Assembly (NCBI GenBank): GCA_964442135.1
Contig: CAYTYN010000025.1
Coordinates: 1 to 20,990, forward strand
From: Avanaerovorax sp964442135
GTDB lineage: Bacteria > Bacillota > Clostridia > Peptostreptococcales > Anaerovoracaceae
DNA: 20,990 nt
Direction of reading: 5' to 3'
Within the stretch, counting starts at the first letter, position 1. Each line of letters opens with the position of its first letter. Under the pieces are notes generated by a model that searched no databases, had not been told where the DNA came from, and saw only the letters and a program-made list of their open reading frames with translations. The position numbers and the translations under genes were made by a program. Positions 14,748 through 20,990 of this stretch are shown one piece after another.

Positions 14748-15952
14748 TGAAGATAACAGTGGCGGGAATGGGCTGCGGAGGAGCGGGCCTGTTTACCGAA
14801 GACTTTAAGGAAGCGGTTAAGAGGGCGGATCTGGCGGTTACCTCTGTGAAGGATATGAGGCTGATATCAGATCTGAATCCCAAAGCTGAATACATGTCCG
14901 TAACGGACATAACAGAGTATATGAGAGAGCACGGGGAAGAGGACGTTAACCTGTGCGTGTGCGCGTCAGGAGATACAGGATTTTACAGCATCGGAAGAAC
15001 TCTGATAAATAACCGGCCCTCCGGCGTTGAAATCCGGCTTCTTCCCGGAATAAGCAGTCTGTCATACTTCTGCGCCGGAATCGGAAGAAGCTATGAGAGG
15101 ATGAAACAGGTAAGCTTCCACGGACGGGAAAGATCCATAGTCCCTTACGTATGCTATAACGAGGAGGTGTTCGCCCTGACGGGCGGAAAGCTTAAGGCGC
15201 AGGATCTGGCAAGACAGCTGGCGGAAGCCGGATTCGGGAGCGATATCACCATGTACGTCGGCGAAAACCTGAGCATGGAGGGTGAAAGAATCGTAAGAGG
15301 TGATCCCCGAAAGTTAGCATCCGTGGAATTTTCTGACATGGCTGTAGTCGTAATACATAATCCCAACTACATAAACAGGCATAGAACTCTGAGGGATGGA
15401 GACTTCGTAAGGGATAAGGCGCCTATGACCAAGGAGACCATAAGAGCTCTGGCCGTATCGGAGCTGGAGGTCGAGCCTGAGGACACGGTTTGGGACGTAG
15501 GAGCCGGAACGGGTTCTGTTTCCTGCGCTTTGGCTTTTAAGGCCTGCGAGAGCACAGTGTATGCTGTGGAGAGGAAGGAAAGGGCGGCGGAGCTGATAAA
15601 GGAGAATTCTGTGAAAACGGGAGCCAGAAACGTCTCCGTCATTTCAGGTCGGGCTCCCGAGATTTTGGTACAGCTTCCGGCTCCCGACAAGGTCTTCGTA
15701 GGAGGATCCGGCGGAAGCTTTTCAGACATACTTAAAATCGCTTTGGAGAAAAACCCTGAGGCGGTCATATGCGCTACGGCAGTTACCATAGAAAGCCTAG
15801 GCGCTATCACAGAGGCCTTTAAGGATATGGCCATGGATTTTACCGCAAAGTGCGTAAACGCCAGCGTCAGCGAAAGGCTGGGCTCATATAATCTGATGAG
15901 ATCGGAGAACCCGGTCTACATATTGAAAGGAAAGATACCGAGTAATGAGTGA
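14747..15952 (+). CDS. cbiET: CbiE-CbiT fusion: cobalt-precorrin-7 C5-methyltransferase / cobalt-precorrin-6B C15-methyltransferase (decarboxylating)
   Basis: A 401-aa bifunctional enzyme equivalent to aerobic CobL. CbiE (about 1-205) methylates C5; CbiT (about 215-401) methylates C15 and decarboxylates the C12 acetate. CbiE shows VAGMGCGGAGLFT (5-17), CASGDTGFYSIGRTL (72-86), RLLPGISSLSYFCA (97-110) and the end MAVVVIHNPN. CbiT has the classic Rossmann methylase motif TVWDVGAGTGSVSCALA (247-263), then VYAVERKERAAELIKEN and KVFVGGSGGSFSDIL. The linker DGDFVRDKAPMTKETIRALA is typical of fused CobL/CbiET. The start overlaps the cbiX stop by one base (TGATG) and its end overlaps cbiA by 8 nt. 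Confidence 0.95.
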   Translation: MKITVAGMGCGGAGLFTEDFKEAVKRADLAVTSVKDMRLISDLNPKAEYMSVTDITEYMREHGEEDVNLCVCASGDTGFYSIGRTLINNRPSGVEIRLLPGISSLSYFCAGIGRSYERMKQVSFHGRERSIVPYVCYNEEVFALTGGKLKAQDLARQLAEAGFGSDITMYVGENLSMEGERIVRGDPRKLASVEFSDMAVVVIHNPNYINRHRTLRDGDFVRDKAPMTKETIRALAVSELEVEPEDTVWDVGAGTGSVSCALAFKACESTVYAVERKERAAELIKENSVKTGARNVSVISGRAPEILVQLPAPDKVFVGGSGGSFSDILKIALEKNPEAVICATAVTIESLGAITEAFKDMAMDFTAKCVNASVSERLGSYNLMRSENPVYILKGKIPSNE

Positions 15953-17324
15953 TATTTCCCGCGCCGTACCCAGAATACTTATAACCGGAACGGGAAGCGG
16001 CTGCGGAAAGACTACCATAGTCTGCGCCATACTTCGGGCTTTGAAGGACAGAGGCAAAAGACTATGCGCTTTTAAATGCGGGCCGGATTACATAGACCCT
16101 ATGTTTCACAGCAGGGTAACGGGAATTCGATCAAGAAATCTGGATCTGTTCATGTGCGGAGAGGAGGGAGTGAAGACCCTCTTCCTTCGAAATACCGCGG
16201 AATGTGACATAGCCGTCATTGAGGGGGCTATGGGAATGTACGACGGCATAGGCTTTTCCCATGATAGATTCTCAGCCAATGACACATCCCTTGTATTAGG
16301 CTCCCCAACCATACTGGCGGTAAACACGAGGGGAAAGGGAACCTCGGTGCTGGCCGAGATAGAAGGGTATCTCAGGTTCAGAAGAAACAATGTTAAGGGG
16401 GTTATCCTAAATAACTGCTCTAAGGCAATGTATCAGGCATATAAAAAGGCCATAGAAGAGGGACTGTCAGTTAAGGTCTTCGGCTTTATGCCCTCCATGG
16501 CCGAAGCGGAACTGGAGAGCAGACATCTGGGACTTATTACAGCAGATGAGGTCAAGGGTCTGGAGGATAAGCTGAAGGCTTTGGGAAGGCAGGCTGAAGA
16601 AAGCATTGACCTGGAAGGAATTATAGAAACGGGGGAAATGGCTCAGCCCATATGGGGGAGCCTTCCTCATATGGAGCCTGTCATGGAAAGAGGCTTTAAG
16701 CTCGCTGTGGCATGGGACAAAGGGTTTTGCTTCTATTATGAGGATAATCTGGACCTTTTGAGAGAGCTTGGAGGGAAAATTCTGTTCTTCTCTCCTCTAA
16801 ATGACGAGGATGTGCCGGAGGATGCCGATGGGCTCATATTAGGCGGAGGATATCCGGAGGAGCACCTTGATATTCTGTCAGAGGCGAAAAATACGGCCGC
16901 AGGGGTGAGAAGAGCCGCAGAGAGGCAGACGCCCATATGGGCGGAGTGCGGAGGCTTTATGTATCTGGGAAAATCCATCGAAAAGGATGGCAGAGAATAT
17001 GAGATGGCAGGAGTTCTCCCGGGCAGAGCTTACATGACGGATAAGCCGGTAAGGTTCGGATATAAGACTTTGACGGCGAGAAGGGATACCCTTATGTGCA
17101 GGTCGGGCCAGTCTATCAGGTGCCACGAGTTTCACTACAGCGACTGCACTGAGAACGGAGACGCTTTTCAGGGAGTGAAGAACAGCGGTCAGAGATCCCT
17201 CTGCGTCATAAGCGACGGTAATATCTTTGCCGGATATCCCCATATCCATCTCTGGTCCAATGTGGAATTCGCCGTAAGCTTCGCAAAGGCATGCGCATCC
17301 TATGGAGGTAGAAAGTGGAAATAA
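15945..17324 (+). CDS. cbiA: CbiA, cobyrinic acid a,c-diamide synthase
   Basis: ATP- and glutamine-dependent amidation of the a and c side chains of cobyrinate; 459 aa. The N-terminal DTBS-like ATPase domain has the P-loop ITGTGSGCGKTT (13-24), the substrate motif FKCGPDYIDPMFH (43-55) and IEGAMGMYDG (92-101). The C-terminal class I glutamine amidotransferase domain (about 252-459) has LILGGGYPEEHL (297-308) and the nucleophile Cys335 in PIWAECGGFMYLG. His and Glu of the triad are expected near YPHIHLW at the C-terminus, where paired histidines are visible. AAAGGAAAG precedes the ATG. The start overlaps cbiET by 8 nt and the end overlaps cbiB by 10 nt. Confidence 0.96.
   Translation: MSDISRAVPRILITGTGSGCGKTTIVCAILRALKDRGKRLCAFKCGPDYIDPMFHSRVTGIRSRNLDLFMCGEEGVKTLFLRNTAECDIAVIEGAMGMYDGIGFSHDRFSANDTSLVLGSPTILAVNTRGKGTSVLAEIEGYLRFRRNNVKGVILNNCSKAMYQAYKKAIEEGLSVKVFGFMPSMAEAELESRHLGLITADEVKGLEDKLKALGRQAEESIDLEGIIETGEMAQPIWGSLPHMEPVMERGFKLAVAWDKGFCFYYEDNLDLLRELGGKILFFSPLNDEDVPEDADGLILGGGYPEEHLDILSEAKNTAAGVRRAAERQTPIWAECGGFMYLGKSIEKDGREYEMAGVLPGRAYMTDKPVRFGYKTLTARRDTLMCRSGQSIRCHEFHYSDCTENGDAFQGVKNSGQRSLCVISDGNIFAGYPHIHLWSNVEFAVSFAKACASYGGRKWK
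17304..17308 (+). promoter_or_regulatory. Ribosome binding site that selects the GTG start of cbiB
   Basis: GGAGG at 17304-17308 lies inside the end of cbiA, 6 nt before GTG at 17315. That start gives MEITAAVLTGFLADCIFGDP, matching the family N-terminus. Confidence 0.75.
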
Positions 17325-18304
17325 CAGCGGCAGTCCTTACAGGCTTTTTGGCGGACTGTATATTCGGAGATCCCCGAGGCATGCCCCATCCTGTGGTTCT
17401 GATAGGAAATTACATAAGTCTTCTGGAAAGGCTGCTCAGGAGAATTTTTCCCGAGACGGAGAAGGGTGAAACGGCGGCGGGGTGGCTTCTCGCCTTGATC
17501 GTTCCTGCAACAGCCTTTGCTTTATCGTGGGCAATACTTAAGGCCGCCGCGCATATAAACCCTTGGCTTGGGGTCGGGGTGAACTGCTTTTTCTGCTATC
17601 AGATATTTGCCGCCAGATCCCTGAGAGACGAGAGCATGAGGGTGTATCGCTTCGTCGAAAAAGGAGACCTGGAAAATTCCAGAAAGTATCTATCCCGAAT
17701 AGTGGGAAGGGATACGGCAGACCTGGATTACCGGGGGATAGATAAGGCGGTGGTGGAGACTGTCGCTGAAAATACCTCTGACGGGGTAATCGCGCCCATG
17801 TTTTATATGGCCATAGGGGGAGCGCCGTTGGCCTTCCTCTACAAAGGGGTAAACACCCTAGATTCTATGGTAGGATATAAAAATGAGAGATACCTGTTCT
17901 TCGGCCGCCCATCTGCCAGAATAGACGATGTGTTAAACTATATACCGGCCAGAATAACCGGTCTTGCCATCTGCGCCGCAGGATTTATTGCAGGCTTTGA
18001 CGGGAAGGAAGCCTTTCGCATATTCAGAAGAGACAGAAGAAATCACTCAAGTCCTAACAGCGCTCATCCCGAGTCAGCCTGTGCAGGTGCTCTCAATATA
18101 CAGCTGGGCGGAGACGCGTATTACTTCGGTAAGCTCTACAGAAAAAAAACTATAGGAGATCCTGTTCGTACTGTAGAAAACGAAGATATCAGACGCGCCG
18201 TAAAGCTCATGTATACGGCTTCTGTTTTGTGCCTGGCAGTAATCATCGCTGTCAAGTGCTTATGGCTGTGGGCCATGGGACGGTCAGGTTCGGGTCTGTT
18301 ATAG
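17315..18304 (+). CDS. cbiB: CbiB, adenosylcobinamide-phosphate synthase
   Basis: Integral membrane enzyme (329 aa) that attaches (R)-1-amino-2-propanol phosphate to adenosylcobyric acid. It starts at GTG. The family N-terminus LADCIFGDPRGMPHPVVLIG (11-31 region) carries the GDP...HP motif. Hydrophobic stretches lie at about 55-78, 85-98, 165-180, 212-227 and 293-316. ETVAENTSDGVIAPMFYMAIGG and GYKNERYLFFGRPSARIDDVLNYIPAR are the most conserved blocks. HSSPNSAHPESACAGAL with LGGDAYYFG sits in the C-terminal half and is also typical. The partner enzyme CobD, which makes its substrate, is encoded 12 nt downstream. It is called CobD in Pseudomonas nomenclature. Confidence 0.95.
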   Translation: MEITAAVLTGFLADCIFGDPRGMPHPVVLIGNYISLLERLLRRIFPETEKGETAAGWLLALIVPATAFALSWAILKAAAHINPWLGVGVNCFFCYQIFAARSLRDESMRVYRFVEKGDLENSRKYLSRIVGRDTADLDYRGIDKAVVETVAENTSDGVIAPMFYMAIGGAPLAFLYKGVNTLDSMVGYKNERYLFFGRPSARIDDVLNYIPARITGLAICAAGFIAGFDGKEAFRIFRRDRRNHSSPNSAHPESACAGALNIQLGGDAYYFGKLYRKKTIGDPVRTVENEDIRRAVKLMYTASVLCLAVIIAVKCLWLWAMGRSGSGLL

Positions 18305-18316
18305 AGGGAAAGACAC

Positions 18317-19369
18317 ATGAAGGAAGTACACGGCGGCAATGTATATAAATATGACAGGAGGATGTACGATTTTTCCGCCAATCTCAATCCTCTGGGCATG
18401 CCGCCTGAGGTAAGGTCGGCTATAATAGATAATCCGGACAGCTACCAGGCCTATCCGGATATTGAAAACCGTGAGCTGACGGGAAAGGTGGCGAAATATC
18501 TGGGCGTACCTGAGAATTTTCTCGTCTTCGGAAACGGAGCGTCGGACATTATATTCCGGCTGGCTCTGTATCTGAGGCCGAGAAAGACCTTGATCGTTTC
18601 TCCCGCCTTCGCGGAGTATGAAAGGGCCGCAAAAACCGCAGGATCAGCTGTGAACCATTTCTTCCTGAGAGAGGAAAACGGCTTTGCATATGACGAGAGG
18701 GCAGTCTGCTTAATCGACGACGATACGGATCTGGTATTTATATGTAACCCCGGCAATCCTACAGGAGTGGCTGTGGAAAAAGAAAAGGTTCTGGAGCTGG
18801 CTGACAGGTGCGGCGAAAGGGGAGCTATTTTGATGGTAGACGAATGCTTCTCAGAGTTTCTCCATGAGGAGGAGAGGTATTCCATACTTCCCTACATAGA
18901 AGAACATCCTAACGCAGTGGTTCTCAAGGCTTTCACTAAGATCTACGCCATGGCCGGTCTCAGGCTGGGATATGCCGTTTCATCTCATAGAGAGCTTGTG
19001 GAGCGACTAAGGGAAACCCTCCAGCCATGGCCTGTGAGCACTCCGGCTTCAAAGGCCGGCGGAGCGGCTGTAGAAATTAAAGGATTCATCGAAGAGACGA
19101 AAGACTATGTGAGAAGAGAGAGGGAATACCTTATGAGAGAGCTGAAGGCTCTGGGATTTCATACCTACGATTCTACAGCCAATTTCGTCTTCATAAGGAG
19201 TTCAATGGATTTGAGCAAGGCTCTGCTGCCCTACGACATAATGGTCAGGAGCTGCGGAAATTATCCGGGTCTGGACGAATCCTATTTCAGAATCGCGGTC
19301 AGGACGGAGGCGGAAAACAGGTATCTCATTAAATGCCTGAGGGATTGGAGAAGAAAGGACGCAAAATGA
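18317..19369 (+). CDS. cobD: CobD, L-threonine-O-3-phosphate decarboxylase (HisC-like PLP enzyme)
   Basis: PLP-dependent decarboxylase giving (R)-1-amino-2-propanol O-2-phosphate for CbiB; 350 aa, fold type I. Family features: HGGNVYKY (5-12), DFSANLNPLG (18-27), YPDIENRELTGKVAKYLGV (46-64), FGNGASDIIFRL (71-82), FICNPGNPTG (141-150) and VDECFSEF (174-181). The PLP lysine is Lys208 in AFTKIYAMAGLRLGY. The HGGN start, SANLNP and the operon position separate it from the related histidinol-phosphate aminotransferase HisC. There is no extra C-terminal zinc-binding domain as seen in some archaeal and firmicute CobD proteins. The ATG is 12 nt after cbiB with GAGGGAAAG upstream. It ends in an ATGA overlap with cobQ. 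Confidence 0.92.
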   Translation: MKEVHGGNVYKYDRRMYDFSANLNPLGMPPEVRSAIIDNPDSYQAYPDIENRELTGKVAKYLGVPENFLVFGNGASDIIFRLALYLRPRKTLIVSPAFAEYERAAKTAGSAVNHFFLREENGFAYDERAVCLIDDDTDLVFICNPGNPTGVAVEKEKVLELADRCGERGAILMVDECFSEFLHEEERYSILPYIEEHPNAVVLKAFTKIYAMAGLRLGYAVSSHRELVERLRETLQPWPVSTPASKAGGAAVEIKGFIEETKDYVRREREYLMRELKALGFHTYDSTANFVFIRSSMDLSKALLPYDIMVRSCGNYPGLDESYFRIAVRTEAENRYLIKCLRDWRRKDAK

Positions 19370-20829
19370 CGAAAAAGATCATGATACAGGGGACCTGCTC
19401 TAATGCGGGGAAAAGTCTTATAGCTGCGGGACTGTGCAGGATATTCAGGCAAGACGGATATAAGACGGCGCCGTTTAAGGCGCAGAACATGGCCCTCAAT
19501 TCGTATATTACGCCGGACGGTTTGGAGATGGGCAGGGCTCAGGTGATGCAGGCTGAGGCCGCCAAGGTTATTCCGGATGTGAGGATGAACCCGGTGCTCC
19601 TCAAGCCTACCAGCGACGAAGGGTCTCAGGTCATCGTAAACGGCGAGGTGGTGGGAAATTACACCGCCAGAGAATTCTACGAGGAAAAGCACCGGTTTCG
19701 GGCGGATATCCGGAAGGCTTTTCAGAGCCTGGAATCGGAATACGATGTAATCGTCATAGAAGGAGCGGGAAGTCCGGCGGAGATCAACCTTAAGAAGGAC
19801 GATTTGGTAAACATGGGAATGGCCGAAATGGCCGACGCTCCCGTGCTGCTCACCGGAGACATAGACAGAGGCGGAGTGTTCGCATCCTTAGCCGGCACCA
19901 TGCTCCTCTTCGATGAGAAGGAAAAAGCGCGGGTAAAAGGGGTAATCATAAACAAATTCAGAGGAGATACGGATATATTGAAGCCGGGTCTGGATATGCT
20001 GGAGGATTTGATTCACGTTCCCGTGGTCGGAGTAGTGCCATACATGGAGGTAGATGTGGACGATGAGGACAGCCTTACAGAGCGTTTTGTCGGAAAAGGC
20101 TCTACAGGAGCGATAGATATAGCTGTAATACGAGCGCCTAAGATATCAAATTTCACCGACTTCAACGCCCTAGAGTACATAGACGGGGTTACGGTGAGAT
20201 ACATAACGCATCCGAGACAGCTGGGCGATCCGGATATGATAATTCTGCCGGGCACGAAATCCACTATGGCCGATCTGAAATGGCTCAGGGAATCCGGCTT
20301 TGAGGCGGCCATATTGAAGTTCGCTTCCTCCGGAAAGCCTGTTTTCGGCATATGCGGAGGCTATCAGATGCTGGGCCAGCAGCTTTCGGACCCTGAAGGA
20401 GTGGAAGGAGGCGGAGAGATGAAGGGCATGGGCCTTTTACCTCACAGCACCGTCTTTAGGGGAGAAAAGACCAGAATTGCGGGAGAGGGGGTTCTTTCCC
20501 CTGTTACAGGAATGTTCGAAGGTCTCTCCGGAGCCCCTTACAAGGGGTATGAGATACACATGGGGTGTTCTCAGGCGTCAGGGAACATTATAAACTCCGG
20601 AAATGTGTACGGAACCTATATACACGGGATTTTTGACAGCGAGGCGGTGGCGGAGGTTTGCGTAAAGGCGCTGTATGAGGCTAAAGGCCTTGATTCTTCT
20701 CAGGTTCGGGCTTTCGACATGGACGAATATAAGGAGAGCCAATATGACATTTTAGCTTCGAAATTGAGAAAATCCCTTGACATGGAGCTGATTTATAGGA
20801 TAATGGAGGGAAGCGGACATGAAAATTGA
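19366..20829 (+). CDS. cobQ: CobQ (CbiP), adenosylcobyric acid synthase
   Basis: Amidates side chains b, d, e and g of adenosylcobyrinate a,c-diamide with glutamine and ATP; 487 aa. The ATPase domain has the P-loop IQGTCSNAGKS (7-17), then FKAQNMALNSYIT (37-49), LKPTSDEGSQVI (79-90), IEGAGSPAEINL (131-142) and TGDIDRGGVFASL (163-175). The amidotransferase domain (about 250-487) has IILPGTKST (292-300) and the nucleophile Cys330 in GICGGYQMLG. YIHGIFDS near the end supplies the catalytic His. The ATG at 19366 is chosen over an in-frame ATG at 19333: it forms an ATGA overlap with cobD, has AAAGGA nearby and begins with the family MTKKIMIQGT. It overlaps cbiC by 11 nt. Confidence 0.96.
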   Translation: MTKKIMIQGTCSNAGKSLIAAGLCRIFRQDGYKTAPFKAQNMALNSYITPDGLEMGRAQVMQAEAAKVIPDVRMNPVLLKPTSDEGSQVIVNGEVVGNYTAREFYEEKHRFRADIRKAFQSLESEYDVIVIEGAGSPAEINLKKDDLVNMGMAEMADAPVLLTGDIDRGGVFASLAGTMLLFDEKEKARVKGVIINKFRGDTDILKPGLDMLEDLIHVPVVGVVPYMEVDVDDEDSLTERFVGKGSTGAIDIAVIRAPKISNFTDFNALEYIDGVTVRYITHPRQLGDPDMIILPGTKSTMADLKWLRESGFEAAILKFASSGKPVFGICGGYQMLGQQLSDPEGVEGGGEMKGMGLLPHSTVFRGEKTRIAGEGVLSPVTGMFEGLSGAPYKGYEIHMGCSQASGNIINSGNVYGTYIHGIFDSEAVAEVCVKALYEAKGLDSSQVRAFDMDEYKESQYDILASKLRKSLDMELIYRIMEGSGHEN

Positions 20830-20990
20830 AAACATCAGATCGGCAGACATAGAGGAGAGGAGCTTTGATATCATAGCTGAAAAGCTGGAGGAAGCCGGTA
20901 CAGATGTAGACCCCCGCTACGCACACATAATAAAAAGATGTATACACGCTTCGGCTGACTTCGACTATGCCCATACCCTGTATTTTACGG
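20819..20990 (+). CDS. cbiC: CbiC, cobalt-precorrin-8 methylmutase (5' part only, cut by window end)
   Basis: The first 57 codons are present and run off the window in frame. CbiC moves the C11 methyl group to C12, giving cobyrinate. The visible part begins MKIENIRSADIEERSFDIIA and includes IEERSFDII, typical of the N-terminal helix, and KRCIHASADFDYAHTLYF. The latter matches the family block around the active-site histidine (R-x-IH-x-x-AD-x-D). The ATG has GGAGGG (20805-20810) 8 nt upstream inside cobQ and overlaps the cobQ stop. It is the one corrin-ring enzyme otherwise missing from this operon, which supports the call. The complete protein would be about 200-210 aa. Confidence 0.93.
   Translation, partial: MKIENIRSADIEERSFDIIAEKLEEAGTDVDPRYAHIIKRCIHASADFDYAHTLYFT

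Noticed and set aside
14335..14910. 191-codon open frame on the - strand over hemL/cbiX/cbiE
   Set aside because: Overlaps three well-supported genes on the other strand, is serine/proline/arginine-rich as antisense shadows are, and has no recognisable domain.
18317..19369. Histidinol-phosphate aminotransferase (HisC) as the identity of the PLP enzyme
   Set aside because: The HGGN start, the SANLNP motif and the position between cbiB and cobQ fit threonine-phosphate decarboxylase CobD better.
1..20990. Search by eye for CRISPR arrays, tRNA/rRNA genes, insertion sequences, phage genes or defence systems
   Set aside because: None seen: the window is filled by tightly packed cobalamin and tetrapyrrole genes with no direct-repeat arrays, transposase motifs or compositional breaks that I could detect.

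Overview
The window is one continuous, single-strand (+) anaerobic (cobalt-early) cobalamin biosynthesis operon, entered at its promoter and left inside its 22nd gene. The organism is most likely an anaerobic, Clostridia-like member of the Bacillota. The reasons are the oxygen-independent Cbi enzymes (CbiD, CbiG, a CbiX-type chelatase), a CbiMNQO-type ECF cobalt transporter, a CobA-HemD fusion with hem genes inside the cob operon as seen in clostridia, strong purine-rich ribosome binding sites, occasional TTG/GTG starts, and heavy use of AGA/AGG for Arg and ATA for Ile. The phylum call is inference; a genus cannot be read from this stretch.

Layout. Positions 1-400 are a control region: a near-consensus sigma-70/sigma-A promoter (8-36), a cobalamin riboswitch aptamer (57-219), a further hairpin (225-257) and a Rho-independent terminator (290-315). 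cbiM, cbiN, cbiQ and a cbiO-cbiD fusion follow (401-4290), giving cobalt uptake plus the C1-methyltransferase CbiD. Next come cbiL, cbiF, cbiG (4316-6783), hemA (6780-7787), cbiH, cbiJ (7788-9297), a precorrin-2 dehydrogenase (9290-9742), hemC, cobA-hemD, hemB, hemL (9744-14394), a small cbiX chelatase (14391-14747), a cbiE-cbiT fusion, cbiA, cbiB, cobD, cobQ (14747-20829), and the first 57 codons of cbiC (20819 to the window edge). Of 21 gene junctions, 12 overlap, one abuts exactly, and the other eight have gaps of 1 to 25 nt, so there is no intergenic space after position 400.

How the genes work together. HemA and HemL turn glutamyl-tRNA into 5-aminolaevulinate, HemB and HemC build hydroxymethylbilane, and HemD closes it to uroporphyrinogen III. 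CobA methylates this to precorrin-2, and the dehydrogenase makes sirohydrochlorin. CbiX inserts cobalt delivered by CbiMNQO. CbiL, CbiH, CbiF, CbiG, CbiD, CbiJ, CbiE-T and CbiC carry out the methylations, ring contraction, reduction, decarboxylation and rearrangement to cobyrinate. CbiA and CobQ amidate it, and CobD and CbiB add the aminopropanol arm. The lower-ligand and nucleotide-loop genes (cobU, cobS, cobT, cobC) and the corrinoid adenosyltransferase are not in this window.

Most notable points: the in-frame fusion of the cobalt transporter ATPase CbiO to CbiD; a HemA ending before the usual dimerisation domain; a 118-residue CbiX of the small, archaeal-like class; and an 8-nt stretch of the aptamer perfectly complementary to the 5' arm of the terminator, which suggests a simple switching model.
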